Of a stretch of 64,000 nt of DNA, positions 26,653-37,809 are shown piece by piece. The stretch's first letter is position 1. Every line of letters starts with the position of its first letter. Location: the NCBI GenBank assembly GCA_031310005.1, contig CM062382.1, positions 1,922,001 to 1,986,000 of the forward strand, in the 5' to 3' direction. Source of the DNA: Dactylellina haptotyla. Taxonomy: Eukaryota > Ascomycota > Orbiliomycetes > Orbiliales > Orbiliaceae. The notes under the pieces are model-generated. The model did no database searches, was not told the DNA's origin, and worked only from the letters and a program-made list of their open reading frames with translations. The translations under genes and the position numbers were made by a program.

Positions 26653-27829
26653 ACTGGGTCAAGGACTTCAACCCTACTTTCTTCTACTACTTTTATAAGA
26701 GAAATACTTTAAATAATTTACGTTTTTCTCGTTTCCATTCAGTTTTATATATTTTACTATAACCTTAGCGAGCTCACTTTGGATTCCATTCATACCACCG
26801 GGCGTTATAATTCTGATATACCCTTTTTGTACTTTTTTTTTTTTTTTTAAGCCTACGGCTATTATTCAACTTCATACATTTCATCATGTATACTCGCGGA
26901 ATGTGAAGTTTATACCCTTTTTGAAACTTCCCTCATTCTGTCGCTATCTCCGTTTCTTAAACAACTCGTACGCAACAATAAAAAGCATTGCATGTCCTCA
27001 CCACACTGTTTTTCGACTAAAGTATTATTTGCATTTTAAATGTTTTCTCCTCTCGCTATGGATGTTTTGGAGGACTTTCCAAGCTATCCTAGACATTCCA
27101 AAAGTTTCCTGGTTCAGACAAAGCTCTTTGCAACCAACCGCGATGGTATTTTCTTAAAGGTATCACTAGTTTCTATTTGTTATCTCTATGTAGCGACTCT
27201 GTACAAAGAAATTAAGGCTTTAAAATTTAAAAAAATATTCAAACGAGTTTCCAAGCTGCTCCTTCATCTTGCAGACAATCGAGCGATCTTTGTGGTACCC
27301 CTTTGGTCTTGACAATAGAATAAAGTCTGAGAATGGCAACCCAGGCCACACGATTCCAAACAAAGGGATGGAATGTACAGGCGCATATGCGGCAAATAGC
27401 ATTCGTCATGGAATGTTGAAGAACAAGAGACCTTAGTGGGAGCAACAATACAAGCGAGAAACCGTTCCTTCGAACTCCCTGTCTTCGGTCAGGTACGAGA
27501 TCACCCATCTGACCTTACAGGGAAAAACAAAAAAAAGAAGAGGAAGAAGTCCCAACTTAACGCCTGTCAGATAGGCAGAAGAACGGGGGTGGAAGCTTTG
27601 TATACCATGGTATTTTGGTACAATCCCGGCCTTTCCTTTGCATGCGTAAACGCAGGTTCAACATTCCAAACCCGACTTTTGTTTCTTGTTGGTCCTGTTT
27701 CTACCCCACGTTCTTTTGCTGGGGAAATATTGCGAAGCTATCCCGCCTCCTAGCTAGTTAAAAAAAAAAAAAAACCAATGAAATCTATCGGAAGGCTAAT
27801 CCCGTCTATCGGCTCTGGATTCGGACCAT
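26653..27829. other. intergenic between convergent genes
   Basis: AT-rich 3' flank of the unknown MGC protein, including a T run at about 26832-26848, then a convergent 3' flank of the GILT-family gene with an A run at 27761-27774. Only short frames are present. No gene recognised. Confidence 0.5.
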
Positions 27830-28745
27830 CTACTGGTCCTCATACGCTCTCTTTATCTCTGCGACCAAATCCTCCGGTTTTCCGGAACAACCTTTCCAGG
27901 TTGCGCTGTCCCTGACGCATACCTTCTTGCCGTTTACTGTGACAGTGCAACTAGTCGAGATGCCCAGTTGTATAGCTCTCCTCGCACTCGCGCGCAGCAA
28001 CTCCATTCCCCGGTTCGGATCTTCCGATGCCGCACACGTTTCCAGCTCCTGAAAATCGAGGCCGTACTCCATCGCACAGTTCTGAACGTGTTCGTCCTGG
28101 GGGATGTCTTGATACTTCTGGCCCATGCAGTTGATGAAGCCCAGCCACCGCTTTGGATCGTCCTTGTAGAGCTCGTAAGCGCACAGCTCTAGGATATCCC
28201 CGAGGCACTCGTCCGGGCCGTGTTTACATGCCATGCCGGCGTTTGAATCATCGGGCGTACCGATGTATGTGGGTCGGAGGGTGAGGATTCCAGACTCGTA
28301 GACCTGTGCCATGACTGGGAGCACAAGTTCTTTAACACAATCTCTGGCATCCGGGCACTAGAAAACAAGAAATATCGAGTTAGCATCCGTCTGCAAAGGT
28401 GTTTTCTATAGAGCAGGGGAGAAGTCCGGGGGAGGGGGTAAAGCTGCCGATCAGGGTATTCGTTCGGGGAAAATATGTGACTATGCAAGAAGATTTTGTC
28501 TGCATGTGGGATATTTTGCACAAAAAAAAAAAAAAAAGTTGGCGGGTATATCGGCACACGACATGTTTACACACCTTGCTCATGACGAACATCTCGACGT
28601 CGACGGGAGAATTGACTAGCGCTCTACCGTCTGTGTTCATCTGCTTGGATTCACCCAGCGGTTCCTGATTGGGAATCCGGGCTTCTGCCACTACAGAGGA
28701 GGCGGCCGCAACCAACAAGATTTGGGATCGAGTCGGAAATCGCAT
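27830..28745 (-). CDS. secreted GILT-family thiol reductase-like protein
   Basis: Two exons on the minus strand (28745-28575, 28357-27830; intron 217 nt) give 232 residues. The first 20 or so residues (FPTRSQILLVAAASSVVAEA) form a typical signal peptide, so the product is probably secreted or vacuolar. The GILT-like core follows: VEMFVMSKCPDARDC, where the intron falls exactly before the first Cys, then a helix with VKELVLPVM, and further Cys residues in CKHGPDECLGD, CAYELY, CMGQKY and CAMEYGL. Animal GILT enzymes use CXXC. Here the equivalent segment is C-X5-C (residues 58-64), so reductase activity should not be assumed. No C-terminal anchor is seen. Confidence 0.8.
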
Positions 28746-29465
28746 CCTGGTTTCCGGTGGATCGATTTTCTGAGAGATGATAATATGGAGATGCTTCTGG
28801 CGGGTGGCGGAATCGAGGTAACGGCCCTTGCTGGGATGAGGTTGGAGAAACTAGGGACGGGGTCGTGCGAGCATCGAAGGCCGGGGGCTGGTTATATACG
28901 CCAGAAAGCCATCCATATCCTTACTTACTCAGTCTTCATAACGGGAGCCAATCTGAGCGCTTACCAAATGTTGATTGCGCGTGATTTGCCAGGAAGATAT
29001 CGCGAAATTGGCGACTCGTGCCAGCCTGCGAATTATATCCCGGCAAGCCCCGCCGAAACAGGAAGGCGCTCGCGGCAAACAACCAACGCGCATTCTGCAA
29101 CAAGGCCAGCAAACAAAAGACGAGTGGTACAACAGCTAACATGTGCCACCTGCCATTGTTCTGATGGCAGATACATCAAACATGAAAGAACTCCTGGGTT
29201 TCATGATTGGGTCAGTGTATAGCGTCTACACGCTCTGTCTACTCCAGCTTGGCCGGTTAAAGGAATCCAATATCCCAACATGCCCCAGATCTCGTGCGTC
29301 AGTCCGTTGTAGCGCACCTCGAGACCCTCCTATAGTTTGTCGTGGAAAATAATATTCTATAAGATATTTATAAAGTAAAATGGGTCAGTGATAAAGCTAT
29401 ATTTATTTGAGATCTGAACGCCATCTACAGCGGATATTTAACTAACAATATCGACAGAGCTAAAT
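28746..29465. promoter_or_regulatory. divergent promoter, GILT-family gene and unknown acidic protein
   Basis: 720 nt between two start codons in opposite directions. The frame at 28722-29222 overlaps the GILT first exon and has no recognisable content. The AT-rich part near 29340-29410 is the likely core promoter of the + strand gene. Confidence 0.4.
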
Positions 29466-31785
29466 ATGAATCAGCCAGAGAAGAGCAGCACAGGCGAGGA
29501 AGATGCCGAGATCAGAGACGGCTTCGACTCCGATATGGACCTCAAGATCCTGGAAAAACGAGCCATGGAGGCCATGGACACTGTGCATAGGCTTTTGCAA
29601 GAAGCCGAAGAGCGCGAACGGGAAGAAAAGGAGGACGAGGCTACGAGGAGAAACTTGATTGCTCGTCAGCAGCCAGGAATCAGGACCGCAAAAGCGAAAG
29701 GGCGGATGGCCGGTTTATTCAACTCCGATTCAGATGACTATGAAGAATCTTGCGATCCTGAAGCGTCCTATGACACCCGCGAGGATTGGCACTCTGATGT
29801 CTCCTCCTCTGAAACTTATCTCTCCTCTGACTCCTCTGGCTCGCAGGAATATGGCGTACATGAAGATCGTAAATGTTCTCACCCTGTGTACACTAGGGCT
29901 GTAGTTCCAGCCGCGGATCCCCCTAACGGTTCTGGCTCGGGTTCTGCCACGGGTTCTAGCATCTCCGCTGAAAGTAAATACGGCGACGCCGAGTATGAAG
30001 AAGGGAGCAGTTGCAGTTTCACTACAGATGATAGCTCTGGAACACAGGAGACTTCTTCCGAGCCTTCTGCTTCTAGGAGGGAACACAAGCCGACCGAATA
30101 TTACCAAGGGCCTAGCTTCCACCGAACACGGTCTAAGTATAATATCTCGAAATATAGAATAAAACCTAGAGAGAAGCTAGAAGTCTTACAGAAAGAACAA
30201 CTTCTCTCGCGTCTCCGAAATCTTCTCAGTTTCGTAGATCGAAACCAGGGGAACATAAAATCCAAGCAACTCGTCAACTGCGTCATCCAACTGGAAGATT
30301 ACTTATATGAAGCAAAGAAAAAATCAGGAGCAGAAATCTCAGAAACAGAAAGGCGAGACGCGGAGGATTTCAGTAACGAAGAAAACAACAACCCTGTGTC
30401 TAGGGCCGCTTTACAGAGCAGGACGGTCACCCAAACCGAGATCAAAAAGAGGAGCAAGAGCAAGAGCAAACATTACAAGACACCCAGCAACTGGAGGTAC
30501 CCAGGACAAAAACTAGGATCGAGACCCAAGCCCAGCATGTTGAATCCTCTAAGTTGGTGGAAAAAATTCTCACCCTCTGGGGATAAGCCATTCGAACCTC
30601 TCGGTGATGACACCAGAGACTTTACTGTTCGCGAATACTGGACACCACAAGACCTTGAGCGGGAGACAACTGGGAGACTCCCATTCATAGATCCGGAGGT
30701 CAAAGCGGCTTTGGAAAAGATAAAAGATCAAACCGAGAAGGAGTACCAAGAGAGCATGGAGTATCTGAAGGATGTATATTATCACCCGGATGATCTTAAA
30801 CTTCTCACCATAGAGACGCTGCCTTCGAATCCAGGCGGTTTGAAGCCTACACATCCCGGCCCTATGGATCCCTACTACTATAGCGAGTACGCGAGGAATC
30901 TATTTGCAAGCATCACCACTTGGGTCTCCAAATACCTTGTCCCCATTGATGACAGCCCCGTGAACATCAACAGCCCGTATGTCCTGCCTAGTATCAAAAA
31001 TGCCGTCAGGAGGCTAGAATACTTTGATGAAAAAGATTTTACCGTGAAAAAGAACTCTAAGTCAACCGTCGAAGAAAAGGGAGACAGGTGGGCCAAACGT
31101 CAAATGTTCTTCCAGTATATATTCTACATGGTCCTCAACGAAAACATCTGGAAACATTGGCTGTACGGGCTTAGTGAAGAGACCGAAAGGATGGTCCTCG
31201 AAAACGCCGGGCTTTCCAGCTCTCAAAAAAATAGTTAGTTCAAAACATATCTACTCAAAATCTTCAGCCTTGAATTATTCTTATGCTAATACAATTTGAT
31301 CAACTCCAGCCGCGGATGGCCATTTCGCCCGTGGCAAATGGTTCGTCGAGAATATCCGCCGAAAGGAAACGAACATGACCAAAAGAGTTATCGATCACCA
31401 GGTCCAAATGGCTACAACTCTCCGACAGATATTTGTTCCTCTGTTCAAAGCCGAAACCGCCAACGGCAAATCCCGAGGCCGAAGGATGCCCGTCAGCGCG
31501 GAAAGAGAGCTTCAAGTAATCATTGGCGACGCGCAGGCTCTCCAGTTGATGTTCCAGTCGGAGTATATCGTGCACATGGTACAATTCGACCAACCAGAAT
31601 CTCGATTCGAAGAGGCGTGGATGATCAATGGTGCTGATGGGGAGACGATGAACAGATTCAACGAAGATCCAGTGCCGGGACGGACAGGGCCGTTGACATG
31701 GAGAGATAATATTGCTTTGGCCTTTCAGCCAGCAGTATTTATTGATACTGAAGCAGTGCTAGTAGAGCGAATTGTTGTATTATAA
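29466..31785 (+). CDS. large acidic protein of unknown function
   Basis: Two exons (29466-31233 and 31310-31785) give 747 residues. The junction, AAT A|CC, removes an in-frame TAG at the end of the first frame; a TGCTAAT-type branch point supports it. The N-terminal 270 residues are Glu/Asp/Ser-rich and probably disordered, with a charged helix near residues 27-66 likely to form a coiled coil. A basic stretch follows (RTRSKYNISKYRIKPREKLE). The C-terminal 400 residues look folded, with EYWTPQDLERETTGRLPFID, repeated Trp/Tyr/Phe positions and TTWVSKYLVPIDDSPV. There is no signal peptide or membrane segment. I do not recognise a domain; it may be a lineage-restricted fungal family. Confidence 0.8.
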
Positions 31786-31995
31786 TTTTTTTTAATATTC
31801 GGTGCGATTATCAAAGTTTGGGATCGAAAGGATCGCGGAATCAGTTGCGAATTTTGATATACATATCATTTTGGCTCCAGGGCTATCGTTTTTTAGATTG
31901 AAAACAGAAGGGTTTATTATTTTAGTTCACCAAATACTGCTAATTTACAAAGTGACCTTGACTATATATCTACTCGCAAAACCATGTGCTAAAAT

Positions 31996-33220
31996 TTACT
32001 GGTAAAGAGTTGCTTCGGCGTGAGAGTTGTATCTGCCACCGATTGGCTTGAAGCTCTTCAAAACCGTATCGATTTCAGCCATTTCTGTGTCGGTCAAGCT
32101 GGTGGGTTGCAAGTTCTCGACGACCTGGGATTCCTTGGTGGCACCACTATGAGATAAAAGACACTGGTCAGCATATATTTCTGAATCACCTTTCGGAAAG
32201 AACTCAAACTTACAAGATTGGGATGATGGAGACACCATATTTGTGGCCCTGTTGGACAACCCATGCGAGAGCGAGCTGGGCGGGTGTGACACCCTTCTTC
32301 TCAGCGATCTTCTTAATGGCCTCCACGAGTTCGAGATTCTTTCCAAAATTTTCACTGCAACAAATCATATTATGTTAGTGGTCCGATAACAACATATTTG
32401 CAGAAGAAATAGCGGTACTTACGGTTGGAATCGATCGAATCGCCTTCTCATATCACCCTCGGGAATGTCATCGGGGCTCTTTAGCTGTCCGGTCAAGAAA
32501 CCGCGTCCCAACGGCGAGTAAGCCGCAATAGGAATGTTATGTTCCGCGCAGACCTCGACCAACCCGTTCTCAAAAATCTCAGTCGCCCAAAGCGAAACCT
32601 CGACTTCCAAAACAGAGACGGGTACGATGGCAAGAGCCTTCTTCAGCGTCGCAGCAGAAACTTCAGACAAGCAGAGGCCTCCGATCTTGCCAGTATCGAT
32701 GTATTCCTCTTTAACCGTCTTCCATGTGGTTTCCACTGGGTTCGTGCTGTCGACTCTAGCGATACAAAAGACGCCGAGTTTGACTTTGCCACCCAACTTT
32801 TCGAGAATGTTGTCAATAGATTTTCTGACACCGGCAGGAGATCCGTCCGGTTTGAGGATTTGGAGGTCGACACCGCCCTTGACGGAAAGGACGACTTTAT
32901 CGGCATTTTCGGGGTACTTTGTGAAATATCTATTGAGCATGAAAAGGTTGTCCTGTGGGTTTTGGGTTCCGTAAAACTCGCCAGAGACGAAAAAGTTGGC
33001 ACCACCGTCAATAGCTGCATTTAGGGCGGCGAATGATTGCTCGTCTGGGGTATTGGATGGGCGCCATGTAAAGTTCATTGTTCCGAAGCCTAGCCAATAA
33101 GTTCATTGTTAGAAAAAATGCCACTATCGATCAATTGAAAACTTGCGCGCGGGAATTTAGGTACATACCAAGGTCACCGACTTTACGGCCTACAACTGTG
33201 GAATTGGCGGGGACAACCAT
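31996..33220 (-). CDS. pyridoxal reductase (aldo/keto reductase, AKR8 type)
   Basis: NADPH-dependent reduction of pyridoxal to pyridoxine in the vitamin B6 salvage pathway, in the cytosol. Four exons on the minus strand (33220-33169, 33089-32423, 32354-32214, 32146-31996) give 336 residues; S. pombe Plr1 is 333. The family-typical start VGRKVGDLGFGTMNF is split by the first intron. Other landmarks are SGEFYGT (catalytic Tyr), VVLSVKGGVD (catalytic Lys), FCIARVD where most AKRs have a His, IPIAAYSPLGRGFLTG, and the NADPH-binding region SIIPIFGATKESQVVEN near the C-terminus. Introns are 79, 68 and 67 nt. The Plr1-like signatures make the AKR8 call secure; the reaction is inferred from the family. 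Confidence 0.92.
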
Positions 33221-35505
33221 TTTCGCGGAGGTAAAAATAGTATAAGGGGTTTATTGTATGCGATATGGATATTTATTTGAATTCGTCGGTCGGTTTGTAT
33301 AATAGAAGAGATAGTACTGGAGTGGTAATTGCAAAATCTAATGTATGATGTAGAATGGAATGGAGAATTCTGGATGGGCGGAAAGGGTTCTTAAATACTT
33401 TTTTCCCTCTATAACCCTTATTTTATGATAATAACAATTCTTTGAGTATTCCTTCATAATCGCGATCACTGTCAATCGTAGTCGAGATTTTACTAAGGTT
33501 CCCAAGGTGTGGTAGCCGATCTACGGGTTCGGACTTTAGAATTCCAGGAGATTGCGGCCGAAGCCAAAGACAACCAAGAGGCGAGAAAAAAGCATACCGC
33601 ATGCTAGCTGAAAGTAGGCTACGGGTTAGTCAACCCCTCCTAAAGACCCGCAGGGTACCATAATTATTATTGTAAAGCTCCATAATCGTATGCATACAAA
33701 TTAACTGGGAATTATGTGCTTTCTCTTGTATATTCACAAGGATCGATTGGCATGTATAATGGTCCTCTTATCATATTTTTTGAACAATAATAATGTAGAT
33801 TTCGTGCTGCGCGAATGTCGGTGCAAAGCTACGCCCGAACCGTAGAATCCTCGAAATGTACTGCAATCCAGATTCTCCTCATCGTTCGCATAGTTATGAA
33901 ATTCCCACCAATCCATACGATCAATCACTCTATTGAAAACCGCATAGCAAACAGGTGCGGATGAGCAGCATAGGCGAAAGCTTGACCATATGAAAAGAGG
34001 GGAACCCAAAGGAGGTAGCACAGGGATTCCGAACCTGGGCATGCCGCTACTCCCAAAGCGAACTAGTCTCTGCTGTCTCCCACACCCCGACGCAACACAT
34101 CGAGCTATCTCCAGACACCTGAGGCTTCAAACCTCCACTACACCCCAAAGAAGCCCGAATTTCGTCCGTTTTCCACTCCGAATTTCGTCCGTTTTCCACT
34201 CCGTAAAGTCCCTTCAAATCCGAGTCTATGATCTCCGATAGCTCGGGATTTGAAATCAGAGACTCAATTAGTAATGATTACGCGTTCGAACGGTTCAGAA
34301 CGGCCTCAGCGGAGATTGGAGTTTAAGTCCGTTGGTTAAATCCAGTGTGGAATTTGGTGCTGTAGGAGGTTCTAGGGGAAATCCAGTGACCTAGAAGCAG
34401 ATTTAGAACGCCAGGACATTGTATTCCTAATAAGGGAAAGAAGAAAGGATATGGCGTGTTCAGATTGAGACGAAAAATATAGAAAAAATCAAATTTGCAA
34501 AAATGGTGGGAAATTGGTTTGGAAAGAACAATGTCGAGGGGTGGGTTGGTGGAGGTCGAGGAGGAACAAATGCAAGGTTAGCTTAGACCAAGAAGTTTAG
34601 ACGTGTGGCATCCCGAAGTGGCCAAGCGGATCTGCGACTGGGTTTCTCCCGCTCTCCGTGCCTGTTATAAAATGGAAAACTGCATGTCTCATGCTCTCAT
34701 ATGCAGGTTACTTGGGAAGCGTCGAGGCTCTTCAGATGCCCTATTACTAATTTTCCTCTACCGCATACGCGTACAGTGCATACGTAGTCTCAAAATCCAC
34801 GAGGCCTACAGGTATAGATGACTAACTCATGGGATAGGCCGCTTATACGGAGATGTTATTGAATAGTATTATATTTAAAAGTCATCCCACTTAGGATGTA
34901 TTGCAGTATCTTCAGCTACCAAAAGGTGAAGGGGTTGAGCAAAATAAAGGGTGCTTGTATGTGTGTCTCGTCAGATCAAGTGTAGATTAACGGTCCGCAA
35001 AAGAGGCTTAAGCGCACGCTTTCCTCCAGGCTCTGCCTCGAACTTAATCAAGGAGTTCCGTAGATTCCCGTATACACTACCAGCCCTGCATTAGGTATTG
35101 CAGAATTCATAAGAATCATTCATCATTCGAGAAAGAAATATTTGGGAAAGAGCAAGGGTGTATTCTGTGTAAAGCAGATGGGAAGGGGTTTGGCATAACA
35201 GGTAATTGTGTAAAATCAATATCAAATTGTGCGAGCGTATTGGCTGAAAAATAAACAAAGGAGATGAGGTAGAAGCTTCCAAATCCCCTGTTGTTAAAAT
35301 AGCCCTGTTCTTTGATCGTTCACTTTCTACGCTCACAAGCGTTTACTGATCGCAGCGGCTTAGTACCGCTGTATTACCCAGGAAACTCAACAAGACTTTC
35401 AGAGGAGAGAAGAAAAAAAGAGAAGACTCCGGTTCATGTATATTAAGCACCATCTAATGGTTTAGATATAAACATCGTGAAAACATGACTGTGCTCTTGA
35501 GATCC
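33221..35505. other. intergenic, 2.3 kb
   Basis: Upstream of the pyridoxal reductase gene and downstream of sgt2. It has only short frames. A 23-nt sequence is duplicated in tandem at 34155-34200 (listed separately). I see no RNA gene or element. Confidence 0.5.
34155..34200 (+). repeat. two-copy tandem repeat, 23-nt unit
   Basis: Two perfect copies of a 23-nt unit (starts CCGAATTTCGTCC, ends TTTTCCACT), followed by the first three bases of a third. It lies in an intergenic region and has no evident function. Confidence 0.9.
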
Positions 35506-36838
35506 TTATTTCTTAGCACTTGGACCACCAGGGCCCATAAAGTTCTTCGCCCTATTAAGAACGAAACGCTGTTAGTGATTTCGCAAATAAGAGAGAAAGT
35601 CTCGGGTGGCCTTACAATTCCGCAATGGTTGGATCAGACATCAAGGCACCAATATCAGGCATGCCACCGCCACCTGCTCCGCTCATCATATCTTTAATCC
35701 TGTTCTAATGTGTCAGAATTCGTGATAATCGATATGTTCAAAATATTAGGGAGGGCCGTACTTGGGGTTGCTCATCAGATTCGACATAAGCGCCGGATTC
35801 GACATGAGGTTCTGAGCCATCTGCGCGAACATAGGGTTGCTCATTATGCTACCAAAGTCCATACCACCTGGACCGCCGCCGCCGCCTCCACCACCCATCA
35901 TACCAGCAAGGGCAGAAAGATCCGGCATACCACCGCCGCCCGCACCGCCGAACGGGCTTCCAGATCGCCCCATACCACTGAGGGGTTCTTCCGGAGGAGG
36001 TGTAGTGACAGGAGCGTTCTCGTCCTCGTCAACCCTTCGCTTCGCGGTTTCGTATCCCTTGCGCATTGCCTCGCTGCCGCCCTTACCCTCAGCTTGGATA
36101 CCTTTCTCGTAAGCAGCCATGGCACCCTTCGCATCGCCAAGCGCGAACTTGGCCAGTCCCAGCCGGCTCCATCCCTTGGAGTACGTAGGATCCGAGTCCA
36201 CGGCAGCCTGCGCGTCGTCTCTGGCCTTGTCGTGCTGGGCGGACGCCGAGTACGCAGCAGCTCGGTTGGAGAGGTAGATGGAATTGCCGGGCACGAGCTT
36301 GAGGGCTTGAGAGTAGAGGTCGATGGCTTCGCTGTACTTTTTCTGCGCCATGGCGGTGTTGCCGCGGCCTTTGAGGGTCTCCGCCATAGCTTTGTCTTCA
36401 GAGGTTGGGGCAGCAGGGGTCTTCGGGGCAGCCGAGGTGGGTCCACCGGCAGTGCTGGGCGGGGCAGCACCCTTCGCCTTCATCTTCTCGAAGACCTCGT
36501 ATATCTTGAGCAGACTTTGCCCGCCGAGAGCTTCCTTCATCGCGTCTTTGTCACCCATGTTGACGCCAAATGCACCAGATATGAGTTCCTGAGCTGCTTC
36601 GACTGACTCCTTCTCGTCAGTGGGGACGGTGCCATCGGTGACGGAGCTCTGGAGAAAGTCGATGATGGCTAGGGCTAGCCTTTTCTTCGTTTCTGAAGCA
36701 GCCTGAAGAAGCCGTAGTCAGCAAATGATCTGTCTTGAGTCCCCAAACCGGGGAGAGTTTTTTTCAAACAGCAGACACCTCTAGGTGGGTAGCGGGGTGT
36801 AGGAAAGGGAAAAAAAAAAAAAAAAAAAAACTTACCAT
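35506..36838 (-). CDS. sgt2: Sgt2/SGTA TPR co-chaperone
   Basis: Small glutamine-rich TPR protein that receives tail-anchored membrane proteins in the cytosol and passes them to the Get4/Get5-Get3 pathway; the TPR domain binds Hsp70/Hsp90. Four coding exons on the minus strand (36838-36836, 36702-35762, 35699-35616, 35551-35506) give 357 residues. The N-terminal dimer domain starts AASETKKRLALAIIDFLQ. Three TPRs occupy about residues 105-215 (GNTAMAQKKYSEAIDLYSQAL and two more). The Gly-rich segment and the Asn-Pro/Met repeats typical of SGT follow (NPMFAQMAQNLMSNPALMSNLMSNP). The first coding exon is only the ATG, with the GTAAGT donor directly after it and a 21-T tract in the intron. The exon 2 donor is GTACGG. 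Confidence 0.93.
36810..36830 (+). repeat. 21-A run inside sgt2 intron 1 (poly-T in the transcript)
   Basis: The run begins 6 nt after the splice donor on the transcribed strand. Its length is likely to vary between strains and it could influence splice-site recognition. Confidence 0.85.
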
Positions 36839-37809
36839 GGCTGATATAACGTTTTACGGAACTAGCCGTACGAATGCAGTAAGGGGAGAATAGGAGAGCG
36901 AGAGCGAGATGAGGCTTTGAACCTCAGGCAAGATGCGTTCTAGAGATGGATGAGAGAGGGAGGGAAGAAGGGTAGAGCGGACGTGGAGTCTTGAGGAGGA
37001 GGAACGCTGTCCGCTGAGGACCCCGGCCAGCTCGCATTCGTTCCATCGACTTCCACAACGGCGGGGAACAAACAGAAAATCCGAGGCTGCCCCGGACAAC
37101 ACATCGCTTTTCGTGCGGCATCTGATCTCTTGGCTCGCATCCTCCTTGTCCCCCTTCCAGGCCCCGTCACGGACTCGGGTTAGGGCGCGGTATGTATAGA
37201 GTGGAGAAGGAGAGAAAAGCGGGGGAAGAGAAGTCGAGGAACGCGGTTGAGGTTATCATCGACGCTCGGATAGGTATGTGTGTGTGTGTATATATATACA
37301 GTATGGCGCGCATGCATGAGGTGCGCGCTCCCAAGTGACAGAATAGCTTTTCCTATGATACAATACAACGTGATATATAATCTTCCCATATGTGGAACGA
37401 CCGAAAAACAAGTGTAAAATGCAGTGCCTGTAATCTGTAGATGATGCTAGTCGGCAGCGGCATTGTGCTCGCCAGGTGATGGCGACAGGTCCTGAAACTG
37501 AGCGTCAAACAGAGGGGCAAAAACCTGTCCGTGCTCGAAAAGTCATAGAAATAATTGATGTAGTAATAAACATTTACATGAAGCGAAAATCGGGCCGCGA
37601 TAGTCGTGGATAGAGTGGTGAGAGGTCGAGTAGAACGCCAAACCGGATTCCCAAGTCCAATAAAAACAGAACATGTACAGTTCAATGGGGTCTAATTTCC
37701 TGAGTGAGAGATTTTACAACATATGATTGTTGCAGTTTGTTTTGAAAGTTTGTATATGGTAGCTTTCGAGATTCGATCAATAATTTAAATGTAGTCTCTT
37801 CCGGATTTT
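36839..37809. other. intergenic between sgt2 and tim44
   Basis: Both flanking genes are on the minus strand. The half near sgt2 is purine-rich on the + strand, so a CT-rich promoter for sgt2. A GT/TA repeat lies at about 37275-37300. The remainder is probably the tim44 3' UTR. No coding evidence. Confidence 0.5.

Noticed and set aside
32534-33024. + strand frames of 146 and 161 codons
   Set aside because: Antisense shadows of the pyridoxal reductase gene.
35710-36606. 298-codon + strand frame
   Set aside because: It is antisense to the Sgt2 coding region. The minus strand carries all TPR and SGT motifs; the + frame is a shadow of its GC-rich codons.
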